DNA of 64,000 nt from an uncultured Oscillospiraceae bacterium (lineage in GTDB: Bacteria; Bacillota; Clostridia; Oscillospirales; Oscillospiraceae). The notes beneath the pieces were generated by a model that saw only the letters and a list, made by a program, of their open reading frames with translations, was not told the origin of the DNA and did not search any database. The DNA lies in NCBI GenBank assembly GCA_910587255.1, contig CAJUKT010000102.1, positions 114,463 to 178,462 on the forward strand, read 5' to 3'. This document shows positions 1-8,300 of this stretch, piece by piece (the stretch's first letter is position 1; every line of letters begins with the position of its first letter). The position numbers and the translations under genes are program-made.

Positions 1-518
1 GCGGCGCCATCGTCCTCCCCCACGGCACCGGCAAGACCGCCCGGGTGCTGGTGTTCGCCAAGGGCGACAAGGCCGACGAGGCCCGCGCCGCCGGCGCCGA
101 TTTTGTGGGCGATATGGACATGGTGGAGAAGATCCAGAAGGAAAACTGGTTCGACTTTGACGTTGTGGTCGCCACCCCCGACATGATGGGCGTTGTGGGC
201 CGTCTGGGTAAGGTTCTGGGCCCCAAGGGCCTGATGCCCTCCCCCAAGGCCGGCACCGTCACCCCCAACGTGACCCAGGCCGTCAACGAGATCAAGGCCG
301 GTAAGGTGGAGTACCGTCTGGACAAGACCAACATCATCCACTGCCCCATCGGCAAGGTGTCCTTTGGCCCCGAGAAGCTGGGCGATAACCTGAACGCCCT
401 CATGGGCGCCATCGTCAAGGCCAAGCCCGCCGCCGCCAAGGGCCAGTACGTGAAGAGCTGCGTCGCCGCCGCCACCATGGGCCCCGGCGTGAAGCTGAAC
501 ACCGGTAAGTTCGCCTGA
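1..518 (+). CDS. rplA: 50S ribosomal protein L1, 5' end cut by window edge
   Basis: Ribosomal protein L1, which binds 23S rRNA at the L1 stalk and represses translation of its own operon in many bacteria. The frame is open from base 3 and reads through the L1 landmarks VLPHGTGK, RVLVFAKGDKA, ATPDMMGVVGRLGKVLGPKGLMP and the C-terminal half with IGKVSFG. About 60 N-terminal residues lie outside the window, judging from the usual length of about 230. A hairpin terminator follows 25 bases after the stop, so rplA ends its transcription unit here; rplK would be expected upstream. Confidence 0.97.
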   Translation, partial: GAIVLPHGTGKTARVLVFAKGDKADEARAAGADFVGDMDMVEKIQKENWFDFDVVVATPDMMGVVGRLGKVLGPKGLMPSPKAGTVTPNVTQAVNEIKAGKVEYRLDKTNIIHCPIGKVSFGPEKLGDNLNALMGAIVKAKPAAAKGQYVKSCVAAATMGPGVKLNTGKFA

Positions 519-544
519 GAAGCACATAGGATCACGCACATAGA

Positions 545-574
545 AAAGCCGCCGGCAGAGCCGGCGGCTTTTTC
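545..574 (+). terminator. rho-independent terminator after rplA, probably bidirectional
   Basis: A ten-base-pair perfect stem (547-556 with 560-569), three-base loop and a following T-run stop rplA. Read on the minus strand the hairpin is also followed by TTTTC, so it can end the convergent ATP-grasp operon whose stop codon begins at 581. Confidence 0.9.
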
Positions 575-580
575 ATGTCT

Positions 581-1783
581 TTATTTCTTTTTTCTCACCT
601 TCAGCACATCCCGGTAAAAGGCCTCCATCTCCCGCCTGGTCTTGAACGTGCCCACATACATCTGGTTCCCCATGGCCCCGGACAGCACATCGGGAATGCG
701 GTCCACCATCTTCAGATTCCCGCTGTATTTGGCCAGGATGTCCACATGGCTCAGGGCAAAGGGCTTGCCGTCCCGGCGTCCGGCATAGGCACAGAAGGCG
801 CGCTCCCCCGCCTCCAGGGTGGAGCGGTCAAAGGCGACCATGTCCGCCCAGATCTTATAGACATTGGTGGAGTTGGCATAATTCATCATGTCCGGGCTGA
901 ACCCGCCGCAGGGACGCATATTCACCTCCAGCGCCACCACGTCCCCCTTCCTGCCCATACCCGCCTGGTCCCGGGTGAGGCGGAAGAACTCAAAGTGCAC
1001 AAACCGGCTCTTCACGCCGAAGCTCTTCACTGTGGCCCGTCCCGCCCTCCTGGTGTCGGCGGCCAGATCCTTGACAATGTAATAGATGGAGTTATCCTCC
1101 TGATTCACAATGTCCATGATGGACATGGGGGTGACGTTGCCGGTCTCAAAAACAGGCTCCCCCCTGGAGTCGATGATGGCGTCGTAGGAATTGACCTCGG
1201 CGTGAATGAACTCCTCCATGATATAGGGCACGCCCTCCATGCGCCGGGCCAGAAAGGCCCCCAGCTCGGTCTCGCTGGACAGCTTATGGGTGTCGGAGGC
1301 GCCCACGCCATTGTCCGGCTTGACCACCACCGGCCAGCCCACCTTTTTAATAAAAGCCAGGCACCCCTTTTCGTCGTCCACCAGATGATAGCGGGCGGCG
1401 GGGATGCCCGCCTTTTGGTAAAACTCCTTCATCCGGGACTTGTACTTGATGCGGGGGATATCCCCCTCCTGAAAGCCGGAGGTGATGCGGAAATCCGTGC
1501 GCAGCCTGGCGTCCCGCTCCAGCCAATACTCGTTGTTGGATTCCAGCCAGTCGATCCGGCCGTAGCGGAAGATGAAGTAGGCCACCGCCCGGTACACCTC
1601 GTCATAGTTTTCCAGGCTGTCCACCCGGTAGTACTCGTTCAGGCTGTTTTTCAGCTCGCCCATGAGCCCGTCATAGGGGGCGTCGCCGATGCCCAGCACG
1701 TTCATGCCGTTATTTTTCAGCTCCCGGCAAAACTGCCAGTAGTTGGTGGGGAAGTTGGGTGAAATGAAGATCACGTTTTTCAT
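581..1783 (-). CDS. ATP-grasp domain ligase-like protein
   Basis: A 400-residue ATP-grasp enzyme. Residues 1-110 look like the alpha/beta pre-ATP-grasp domain (NVIFISPNFP at the N terminus). Residues 115-300 carry the ATP-grasp core: VVVKPDNGVGAS at 152-163 (lysine and glycine-rich loop), EEF at 190-192 and EVNMRPCGG at 286-294, the Mg-binding E-x-N-x-R signature. The family joins a carboxylate to an amine or thiol through an acyl-phosphate; the substrate cannot be read from sequence. It is the last gene of a three-gene operon behind two esterases (27-base gap, RBS AGAAGGA). The trio suggests a small biosynthetic or conjugate-processing pathway. No signal peptide is seen, so it is cytoplasmic. 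Confidence 0.8.
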   Translation of the reverse strand: MKNVIFISPNFPTNYWQFCRELKNNGMNVLGIGDAPYDGLMGELKNSLNEYYRVDSLENYDEVYRAVAYFIFRYGRIDWLESNNEYWLERDARLRTDFRITSGFQEGDIPRIKYKSRMKEFYQKAGIPAARYHLVDDEKGCLAFIKKVGWPVVVKPDNGVGASDTHKLSSETELGAFLARRMEGVPYIMEEFIHAEVNSYDAIIDSRGEPVFETGNVTPMSIMDIVNQEDNSIYYIVKDLAADTRRAGRATVKSFGVKSRFVHFEFFRLTRDQAGMGRKGDVVALEVNMRPCGGFSPDMMNYANSTNVYKIWADMVAFDRSTLEAGERAFCAYAGRRDGKPFALSHVDILAKYSGNLKMVDRIPDVLSGAMGNQMYVGTFKTRREMEAFYRDVLKVRKKK

Positions 1784-1810
1784 AGCTTTTCCTTCTCTCT
1801 CTGGGTTGGG

Positions 1811-2566
1811 TCAATTCTCCAGCAAATAGGGCACAAAGTAGGCCACCTGTTTATACCACCAGTCCCAGTCGTGGGCCACGTCCCAGCCCCACACGTCCAC
1901 CCAGAGGCGGATACCCTTCTCCCGGAAAATATCCGCCAGCCACAGGGTCGTCCCCGGAACCTCCCAGGGCCCCCGGCCCACGCAGATGACCCCCTTCTTC
2001 TGGTTGTAAAACTGGATGAAGGGGTGGTCCTTAGGCATGTTGGCCAGGCAGTGCACTGGGGAGTTGCGGTAGACCACCTCATCCATATAGCTGCCGAAGC
2101 CGTACTCCGCGCTGTAGATGCCGCTCAGGGCCAGCACCCGGTCAAACAGGTCCGGGCGGCGGAAGAACAGGTTGGCGGCGTGGGTGGCTCCCAGGGAGCA
2201 CCCGAACACCATCACCCCCGCCTCCCCGGTCCAGCCGTTGCGCTGGTTCACCATGGCGCGCATAAAGGGCACCATCTCGTCGGTGATATAGGCCAGCCAC
2301 TGCTCATAGCGCCGGATACGCCAATAGGGGTCCCCCCACTTGTCGGACCAGCTCTCCGCGTCCATGGTGTCGACGGCGAACACCATCACCTGGCCGGATT
2401 CAATCCAAGGGGCCCAGGCGTCGGTCATTTTGAAGTTCTCGAAATCAAAGAAGCGCCCGTCCTGGCAGGGGATGAACAGCACCGGGCGGCCCGCGTGACC
2501 ATATACCTTACACTCCATGTCCCGGCCCAGGGCGGGGCTGTAATCCTTGAAATACTGCGTCTGCAT
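1811..2566 (-). CDS. esterase, alpha/beta-hydrolase fold (second gene of trio)
   Basis: A 251-residue alpha/beta hydrolase resembling the putative-esterase (esterase D/PHB-depolymerase) family. The nucleophile elbow is F-G-C-S-L-G-A with Ser124. A His near residue 232 (VAHDWDWW) is a plausible catalytic base. The start at 2566 was chosen over an earlier in-frame ATG at 2605 because GGGAGG lies six bases before it and the earlier start would run into the upstream gene. It is translated from a 19-base gap after a second, unrelated-looking esterase and is followed by the ATP-grasp gene. It has no signal peptide. It probably hydrolyses an acyl ester, perhaps of the ATP-grasp product. Confidence 0.75.
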   Translation of the reverse strand: MQTQYFKDYSPALGRDMECKVYGHAGRPVLFIPCQDGRFFDFENFKMTDAWAPWIESGQVMVFAVDTMDAESWSDKWGDPYWRIRRYEQWLAYITDEMVPFMRAMVNQRNGWTGEAGVMVFGCSLGATHAANLFFRRPDLFDRVLALSGIYSAEYGFGSYMDEVVYRNSPVHCLANMPKDHPFIQFYNQKKGVICVGRGPWEVPGTTLWLADIFREKGIRLWVDVWGWDVAHDWDWWYKQVAYFVPYLLEN

Positions 2567-2585
2567 AGAATTCCTCCCGGTCCGC

Positions 2586-3359
2586 TCACGCATCCCCCCT
2601 GCCATAGAGCAGGGTGTTCATGAAAAATGGAATCTGCCGCTCCCAGCTGGCCTCGCTGTGGTCGCCGCCGGGGACGATGCGGAAGTCCAGCAGCACCCGC
2701 TTATCCAACAGCGCGGCCGCCGTCCGCCCCAGCAGCTTGTAGGTCTGGGCGTGGTTGGAGATCTCCCGGGAGCCGTAGTCCATGTACACCACCGTGCCCG
2801 GCGGGATCCGGGCGGTGCGGATGAGGGTATCTACCTTCCCCGGCGCCACCCACAGCGACGGGGACAGCGCCGCAGCCCGGGAAAAGTAGCGGTTATACTC
2901 CATCACCGCGTACAGGGCCATCAGCCCCCCCATAGAGCTGCCGGCGATGAAGGTATCGTTCCGCCCGGGAAGGGTGGGGAACTCCTGGTCGATGGCCGGC
3001 TTGAAGCTGCGGACCAGCCACTCCATGGTGGTCTTTCCCCGCCCCCGCACCCGACCCGTGTCGCTGTTGGAGAAGGTCCAAGGGGAGTATTCGCTCAGCC
3101 GGCCGTTGTCCGGGTGGTGATTACACTCCACCGCAGCCACGATGAGCTGGGTCTGGGCGGCGTCCAAGTACCCCCCCATCCCCCAGCTCTTGCCGTAGGT
3201 GGCGTCCTCGTCAAAAAAAACATTGTGCCCGTCGAACATGTACAAAACGGGGTAGCGCAGCTCCGGGTTCCTCTGCCAGGAGTCGGGCAGGTAGATGTAA
3301 GCCCGGCGGGATTCCTCCCCTGTGAGCTCGGGTATGGTGATATTCCATTTGTCAATCAT
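2586..3359 (-). CDS. esterase, IroE/Fes-like alpha/beta hydrolase (first gene of trio)
   Basis: A 257-residue cytoplasmic esterase of the putative-esterase family. VLYMFDGHNVFFDE at about 38-51 is typical of the esterase D/enterochelin-esterase group, and A-G-S-S-M-G-G at 139-145 gives nucleophile Ser142. The C-terminal GGDHSEASW supplies the catalytic His. The RBS AAAGGA lies eight to nine bases before the ATG. It heads the operon of esterase, esterase and ATP-grasp ligase; a candidate promoter lies 150 bases upstream. The exact ester is unknown. Confidence 0.78.
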   Translation of the reverse strand: MIDKWNITIPELTGEESRRAYIYLPDSWQRNPELRYPVLYMFDGHNVFFDEDATYGKSWGMGGYLDAAQTQLIVAAVECNHHPDNGRLSEYSPWTFSNSDTGRVRGRGKTTMEWLVRSFKPAIDQEFPTLPGRNDTFIAGSSMGGLMALYAVMEYNRYFSRAAALSPSLWVAPGKVDTLIRTARIPPGTVVYMDYGSREISNHAQTYKLLGRTAAALLDKRVLLDFRIVPGGDHSEASWERQIPFFMNTLLYGRGDA

Positions 3360-3510
3360 AGGCCAGGATCCTTTCCCGCTTCAACGCGGCGTTATATCGG
3401 AACAAGGCTGAACCGGCACAGGTCAAGGCGGCGCGGGGCCCTGCGGCGATGGGCCGCAGACCCGGAAAAGATCATTTGATCCCCTTGAACCTGCTTGACT
3501 ATAATAGGAT

Positions 3511-3539
3511 AGTTTAGCACAGTGACGTAAAAAATGCAA
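3511..3539 (-). promoter_or_regulatory. candidate sigma-A promoter for the esterase/ATP-grasp operon
   Basis: On the minus strand TTGCAT (3534-3539) and TAAACT (3511-3516) are 17 bases apart. This would give an untranslated leader of about 145 bases. The leader (3360-3500) contains GC-rich inverted segments but matches no riboswitch or T-box that I know. The rest of 3540-3666 shows no gene. Confidence 0.45.
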
Positions 3540-3666
3540 TTCACGGATTTCCTGATCTTCGCCCCTCCCATCCCCTCTGACTAGCGCATTTTTACAGACG
3601 CCGGGGCCGGGAGCCCCCCGCGCCTCCCGGGCGGAGAGGGAACCAAATCTGTTTTCAGCGACGGCT

Positions 3667-3696
3667 AAGACCGCCGGCCTAACGGCCGGCGGTCTT
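3667..3696 (-). terminator. perfect 13-bp hairpin enclosing the stop codon of the O-antigen-ligase-like gene
   Basis: Arms 3667-3679 and 3684-3696 pair perfectly around a four-base loop, and the TAG stop codon (3679-3681) falls at the loop. The following tract is only weakly T-rich, so termination strength is uncertain. Confidence 0.6.
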
Positions 3697-5109
3697 CCTT
3701 GGCAGCTTATTTTGTTCCTGCGTCTGGGCCCACAGCTGCATCCCTGTAACCAGTATGAAGGTGGCCACCGCCGGGGAGACCAGGGCGTGACCCGCAATGG
3801 CGGAGATGCCGAAGCCCATGAGCACGGCATACAGCGCGGTGCAGTAGTCCAGGCTGGCCAGGCGCTGCGCCGGGCGGCGGAAAAACTGCACGATAGCCCA
3901 GGCAAAGAAGCCCAAATAGGGCAGATAGTACAGCGCCATGCCGAAAATACCGTGGCGCAGCAGCACGGCCAGCGGGTCCATCTCCACCATGAAGTGGACC
4001 TCCCGCCCATAGGCGGGCACATTGGCGTAGCCGATGCCCAGCAGCTTGGCCACAGCACCTCCCTCAGTGTACACCTGGACGGAAGGGCAGGAACCCAGCA
4101 GGCGGCGGCTGAGAATCTGGTCGATGTGCTCCAAGGTCTCGTTGTTGTTGAGCAGGTCCTTCAGCCAGGTGCCCTTGGCGGCCCGCTGGATCTCCTCCCC
4201 CCAGGACAGCAGGGTCTGCTCCGGGTCGTTCTCCAACAGCGCAAAATACACGTTGTCCAGATAGTCCTTCAGCGGGGAGTTAAGGAAAAAGATCAGGATC
4301 ATCACCAGCGCCCCGGCCATGGCAGCGGTTTGAACCAGCCGCGCCCTGGTGCGCTCCCGGATCAGATAGACCACCTGCCACACAAAGGCCGCCACGCTGT
4401 AGAGCACAATAGCGCCGAATATAATCTTGGTGCCCAGGAAGTTGGCGCTCACCGCCACCGCGAACAGGGCCCACACCGCCAGCGCGCCCTTCCACCAGGT
4501 CTTTTTGGAGATCTCGGAGAGCAGCTGGACGCAGTACTGCATGGTAAAGGGTGCGGTGAGGGCCATAATGCAGCCCACCTCATTGGCAGCGTAGAACCAG
4601 CCCCGGAAGCCCATGCCCGCGTTGCCGTAGGAAACGAAGCTGGTGCCGGTGGCCACGGCGATGGGGATGACGCTGGCATAGATGCCCCCCGCCAGGGCGA
4701 TGGACCGGGTGGTGACAAGATATCCGTACTGCTTGTACACCGACCAGAGGAAAAGAAACACGAAGGGGAAGAAGAAGGTCTTAATCACGTCCTTCATATT
4801 GCTCAAACACAGGGACAGCCCGCCCAGGGTGAACATATACCCCATGAACAGCGCCAGATAGGCCAGCAGCGCCCCGGTGTAGGCCAGCATCCGCTTTTTC
4901 CCCGGGAAATCGCTGACAAGGACGGTATACAGGAAGGCCGCAGCCATAAACAGCGAGCGCACCACAATACCCACCGTGATGGGATGCTCAAATTCCGCCC
5001 CCAAGCCGGTGAGCGCATCCAGCAGGGGCTGGCACAGGATGTAAACCGCCAGGACCATGGGCAGACGGGCCTTTGCCGCCGCCTGAATCTTCGTGCGTAA
5101 ATTCTCCAT
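3679..5109 (-). CDS. O-antigen ligase/polymerase-like membrane protein
   Basis: A 476-residue polytopic membrane protein with about ten to eleven hydrophobic segments and a large soluble loop at about residues 275-375, between the last membrane groups. This layout matches the O-antigen ligase (Wzy/WaaL) superfamily of glycan polymerases and ligases that act on undecaprenyl-linked sugars outside the membrane. The RBS GGAGG is six bases before the ATG and a strong promoter lies 50 bases upstream. It stands alone rather than in a polysaccharide cluster. The UppP and GT2 genes elsewhere in the window use the same lipid carrier system. The family call rests on topology and overall resemblance rather than a short motif. 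Confidence 0.65.
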   Translation of the reverse strand: MENLRTKIQAAAKARLPMVLAVYILCQPLLDALTGLGAEFEHPITVGIVVRSLFMAAAFLYTVLVSDFPGKKRMLAYTGALLAYLALFMGYMFTLGGLSLCLSNMKDVIKTFFFPFVFLFLWSVYKQYGYLVTTRSIALAGGIYASVIPIAVATGTSFVSYGNAGMGFRGWFYAANEVGCIMALTAPFTMQYCVQLLSEISKKTWWKGALAVWALFAVAVSANFLGTKIIFGAIVLYSVAAFVWQVVYLIRERTRARLVQTAAMAGALVMILIFFLNSPLKDYLDNVYFALLENDPEQTLLSWGEEIQRAAKGTWLKDLLNNNETLEHIDQILSRRLLGSCPSVQVYTEGGAVAKLLGIGYANVPAYGREVHFMVEMDPLAVLLRHGIFGMALYYLPYLGFFAWAIVQFFRRPAQRLASLDYCTALYAVLMGFGISAIAGHALVSPAVATFILVTGMQLWAQTQEQNKLPRKTAGR

Positions 5110-5160
5110 TATATACCTCCACGCGCTGTCGGGCGTCTGTCCTCAAAACACAGCTTTCTT

Positions 5161-5189
5161 AGTATAGTATAGCTTGGCGGATAATGCAA
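5161..5189 (-). promoter_or_regulatory. sigma-A promoter of the O-antigen-ligase-like gene
   Basis: Minus strand TTGCAT (5184-5189), 17-base spacer, TATACT (5161-5166), about 45 bases before the RBS. Confidence 0.7.
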
Positions 5190-5232
5190 TAAAAAAACGC
5201 TCAAAAGAATGTTAACATTTTGAAAAGGCAGG

Positions 5233-5266
5233 AAAAAGCCCTCCGCACCCGCGGCGCGGAGGGCTT
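5233..5266 (-). terminator. metK terminator
   Basis: Ten-base-pair stem (5237-5246 with 5256-5265), GC-rich loop, then TTTTT on the minus strand, 25 bases after the metK stop. Confidence 0.92.
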
Positions 5267-5291
5267 GATGTAAGCAGGGACACCCGGCGCC

Positions 5292-6473
5292 TTACAGCGC
5301 CGCTTTCACGGCCTCCACCATGTCGGTCTTTTCCCAGGGCAGGTCCAGCTCCGGGCGGCCGAAGTGTCCATAGGCGGCGGTCTGACGGTAAAGAGGCTTA
5401 CGCAGGTCCAGGCGGTTGATGATGGCGGTGGGCCGCAGGTCAAACACCTTGTCCACAGCCGCCTCCAGCGCCTCGTCGCTGACAGAGCCGGTGCCGAAGG
5501 TGTCCACCCGGACGGAGACCGGCTTGGCCACGCCGATGGCATAGGCCAGCTGAACCTGGCACTTGCCGGCCAGCCCGGCGGCTACGATGTTCTTGGCCAC
5601 CCAGCGGGCGGCGTAGGCGGCGGAGCGGTCCACCTTGGTGGGGTCCTTGCCGGAGAAAGCGCCGCCGCCGTGGGGGGCGGACCCGCCGTAAGTATCCACG
5701 ATGATCTTCCGCCCGGTGAGGCCGGAGTCCCCCTGGGGCCCGCCCACCACAAAACGGCCTGTGGGATTGACCAGGATGCGGGTGTTTTCATCCAGCAGCT
5801 TGGCGGGGATGGTGGGCTTCACCACCAGCTCAATCATGTCGGCACGGATCTGCTCCAGGGTGGCCTCGGGGGCGTGCTGGGTGGACAGCACCACCGTATC
5901 CACCCGGACGGGGCTGCCGTCCGCGCCGTACTCCACCGTGACCTGGCTCTTGCCGTCGGGCCGCAGATAATCCACCAGCTTGTCCTTGCGCACCTGGGTG
6001 AGGCGCTGGGCCAGCTTGTGGGACAGGGAGATGGCCAGGGGCATCAGCTCCTGCGTCTCGGTGCAGGCGTAGCCGAACATCATGCCCTGGTCGCCGGCCC
6101 CGTTGTCCAGGCCGTCGTCCAGCTGGCCCTCCTTGGCCTCCAGCGCCTTATCCACCCCCAGGGCGATGTCGGGGGACTGCTCATCGATGTTGGTGATGAC
6201 GGCGCAGCTGTCGCCGTCAAAGCCGTACTTGGCCCGGTCGTAGCCGATATCCCGGATCACCTGCCGGGCAATCTTGGGAATGTCCACGTAGCAGGAGGTG
6301 GTGATCTCCCCCATGATGTGGACAAGGCCGGTGGACACCGCAGTCTCGCAGGCCACCCGGGCGGCGGGGTCCTTCTCGATGATGGCGTCCAGGATGGCGT
6401 CGGAGATCTGGTCGCAGATCTTGTCGGGGTGGCCCTCGGTCACCGATTCAGAGGTAAATAGTCTTTTTGCCAT
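5292..6473 (-). CDS. metK: S-adenosylmethionine synthetase
   Basis: MetK makes S-adenosylmethionine from methionine and ATP, with tripolyphosphate hydrolysis, in the cytosol. The 393 residues are full length. They show GHPDKICDQISDAILD near the N terminus, GAGDQGMMFGYA in the middle and the methionine/phosphate-binding GGGAFSGKDPTKVDRS. The RBS AAAGGAG is eight bases upstream. The gene is monocistronic between its own terminator and a SAM-I riboswitch with an intrinsic terminator, so SAM shuts off its transcription. Confidence 0.98.
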   Translation of the reverse strand: MAKRLFTSESVTEGHPDKICDQISDAILDAIIEKDPAARVACETAVSTGLVHIMGEITTSCYVDIPKIARQVIRDIGYDRAKYGFDGDSCAVITNIDEQSPDIALGVDKALEAKEGQLDDGLDNGAGDQGMMFGYACTETQELMPLAISLSHKLAQRLTQVRKDKLVDYLRPDGKSQVTVEYGADGSPVRVDTVVLSTQHAPEATLEQIRADMIELVVKPTIPAKLLDENTRILVNPTGRFVVGGPQGDSGLTGRKIIVDTYGGSAPHGGGAFSGKDPTKVDRSAAYAARWVAKNIVAAGLAGKCQVQLAYAIGVAKPVSVRVDTFGTGSVSDEALEAAVDKVFDLRPTAIINRLDLRKPLYRQTAAYGHFGRPELDLPWEKTDMVEAVKAAL

Positions 6474-6506
6474 GGTTTGTTCTCCTTTCTTTTGGGAAAG
6501 AGGCTG

Positions 6507-6540
6507 AAAAAGCCCCCGCCGGATAACGGCGGGGGCAGAA
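6507..6540 (-). terminator. SAM-controlled terminator (riboswitch expression platform)
   Basis: Ten-base-pair GC stem (6512-6521 with 6527-6536), five-base loop, then TTTTTC on the minus strand, between the SAM aptamer and the metK RBS. Confidence 0.92.
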
Positions 6541-6551
6541 TGGGTTCAGTT

Positions 6552-6648
6552 CTCTCCTCATCTTGCGTTTCCGCCGGACTTGGCACCTTGCTTCGCAGGT
6601 TGCCGTGGCTTCATTGGGCCGGTCCCTCCGCCACTCTTGATAAGGGTT
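6552..6648 (-). promoter_or_regulatory. SAM-I (S-box) riboswitch
   Basis: The minus strand reads the S-box consensus in order: CTTATCAAGAG, GGCGGAGGGA, CTGGCCC-like CCGGCCC-ATGAA-GCC, GGCAACC, AAGGTGCCAA-TCC and GATGAG at the closing P1 strand. Binding of SAM stabilises the aptamer and lets the downstream terminator form, reducing metK transcription. Confidence 0.95.
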
Positions 6649-6666
6649 ATTCAATTGTACTTTCCC

Positions 6667-6694
6667 ATTATAACACAGCTTTTCCCGCTGTCAA
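6667..6694 (-). promoter_or_regulatory. consensus sigma-A promoter of metK
   Basis: Minus strand TTGACA (6689-6694), 16-base spacer, TATAAT (6667-6672); transcription would start just before the SAM aptamer. Confidence 0.9.
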
Positions 6695-6762
6695 TGGGCA
6701 TTTTCGGAAAAAAACGAAGAAACCGCCTGCCCCGCCGGGCGCGGGGGCCGAAGGGCTTTGCC

Positions 6763-8148
6763 TCAGCCCCCCGCCCCGGCCCGCATGGGCAGGATATCCC
6801 GCCGGTACACCCGGCGCATAAAGGCGATACACAGCGCGCAGGAGAACAGCTCCGCGATGGGGAAGGCCAGCCACACCTGCTCCAGCTCAAACAGCCGGGA
6901 GAGGAGGAAGGCCGCGGGCAGCAGGACGATGAGCTGACGCACCAGCGAGGAGGTCAGGCTGAGTATGCCGTGGTCCAGGGCCTGGAACACCGAGGAGCTC
7001 ACAATTCCGAAGCCCGCCAGCAGCCAGCTGTAAGATATGATGCGCAGGGCGGGAATGCCGATGGCCAGAAGATCCCCCGCCGCCTCGTCCTCCGCCTGGA
7101 ACATGGACAGCAGCGGGCCGGGCGCCAGCTGGAACACCGCGAAGCCAACGGCCATCAGCGCGGTGGCGTAGACGGCGCTGAGCTTGATGGTTTTCAGGAT
7201 GCGCTCCGGCTTGCGGGCGCCGTAGTTAAAGGCCACAATGGGCACCATGCCGTTACAAAGGCCGAACACCGGCATGAAGAAGAAGGACTGCAGCTTGAAA
7301 TACACCCCGAACACCGCCGTAGCCGTCTTGGTGAAGCCCAAAAGGATCTGGTTCATGCCGAACACCATCACCGAGCCGATGGACTGCATGACGATGCCGG
7401 GCAGGCCCACGCTGTAGATGGCCTTGATGGTGGGTCCGTGGGGCCGGAAGCCCCGGAAGGACAGGCTCACGTCCGGGTTCTGGGTGAGGTTGAAAAAGAC
7501 GGACACGCTGCACCCCACACACTGGCCGATGACGGTGGCCAATGCCGCCCCCGCCACCTCCATCCTGGGGAAGGGGCCCAGGCCGAAGATAAGGATGGGG
7601 TCCAAGATGATGTTGGTCACCGCCCCCACCGCCTGGGCGATCATAGACTGGACGGTCCGCCCGGTGGCCTGAAGGATGCGCTCCAGCGTCACCGCCCCAA
7701 ACAGGCCCATGCTCACCCCGCAGCAGATGGACAGGTAGTCCGCGCCGTAGTTGATGATGCCCTCCACATCGGTCTGCACCGCATAGAACAGCCGGGAACA
7801 GCTCAGCCCCAGCGCCACAAACGCCAGACAGCTCAGCGCCGCCAGGAAGATGCCGTTCACCGCCGCCTGGTCCGCCTTGTCGCGGCGCTGCTCCCCCAGG
7901 CTGCGGGACAGCAGGGCGTTGATGCCCACGCCGGTGCCCACGCTGACGGCGATCATCAGGTTCTGCACCGGGAACGCCAGCGACACCGCGTTGAGCGCGT
8001 CCTCATTGAGCTGGGACACAAAATAGCTGTCCACCACATTGTAAAACGCCTGGACCAGCATGGAGATCATGATGGGAATGGACATGTTCAGCAAAAGCTG
8101 ATTCACCGGCATGGCGCCCATCTTGTTTTCGCCTTCGGGCCGTACCAC
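6763..8148 (-). CDS. MATE family multidrug efflux transporter
   Basis: A 461-residue inner-membrane antiporter of the MATE family, with 12 hydrophobic segments in two similar halves. The N-terminal stretch MSIPIMISMLVQAFYNVVDS and the internal ATGRTVQSMI, GAVTNIILDPI and GIVMQSIGSVM regions are typical. MATE pumps export cationic drugs or metabolites using Na+ or H+. The start is a GTG at 8148, seven bases after AAAGGAGGA; no good ATG fits the RBS. A perfect consensus promoter lies upstream, so the gene is transcribed separately from spoVAE. A 22-base inverted repeat (8171-8192) sits in the leader between promoter and RBS. Confidence 0.92.
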   Translation of the reverse strand: MVRPEGENKMGAMPVNQLLLNMSIPIMISMLVQAFYNVVDSYFVSQLNEDALNAVSLAFPVQNLMIAVSVGTGVGINALLSRSLGEQRRDKADQAAVNGIFLAALSCLAFVALGLSCSRLFYAVQTDVEGIINYGADYLSICCGVSMGLFGAVTLERILQATGRTVQSMIAQAVGAVTNIILDPILIFGLGPFPRMEVAGAALATVIGQCVGCSVSVFFNLTQNPDVSLSFRGFRPHGPTIKAIYSVGLPGIVMQSIGSVMVFGMNQILLGFTKTATAVFGVYFKLQSFFFMPVFGLCNGMVPIVAFNYGARKPERILKTIKLSAVYATALMAVGFAVFQLAPGPLLSMFQAEDEAAGDLLAIGIPALRIISYSWLLAGFGIVSSSVFQALDHGILSLTSSLVRQLIVLLPAAFLLSRLFELEQVWLAFPIAELFSCALCIAFMRRVYRRDILPMRAGAGG

Positions 8149-8212
8149 AGGGGATTCCTCCTTTTTTCTTCGCGGAGCTTGCTCCGTCCGCGTAAAACCA
8201 TAGTAATACATG

Positions 8213-8241
8213 ATTATAGTGGAATCTGATTTTATTGTCAA
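8213..8241 (-). promoter_or_regulatory. perfect-consensus sigma-A promoter of the MATE gene
   Basis: Minus strand TTGACA (8236-8241), 17-base spacer, TATAAT (8213-8218): both boxes match consensus exactly. A hairpin at 8171-8192 follows in the leader. Confidence 0.92.
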
Positions 8242-8257
8242 TGGGTGTCGCCCGGCT

Positions 8258-8295
8258 GCAAAAAAGAAAAGCGCCCGGCGAAAATCGCCGGACGC
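8258..8295 (-). terminator. terminator after spoVAE
   Basis: Eleven-base-pair stem with one mismatch (8271-8281 with 8285-8295), followed on the minus strand by TTTTCTTTTTT, directly after the spoVAE stop. Confidence 0.9.
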
Positions 8296-8300
8296 CTGGC

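Noticed and set aside
6702..6762. Terminator after the MATE gene
   Set aside because: A GC hairpin can be drawn, but the T-run is 10 bases away and the stem is short; not called.
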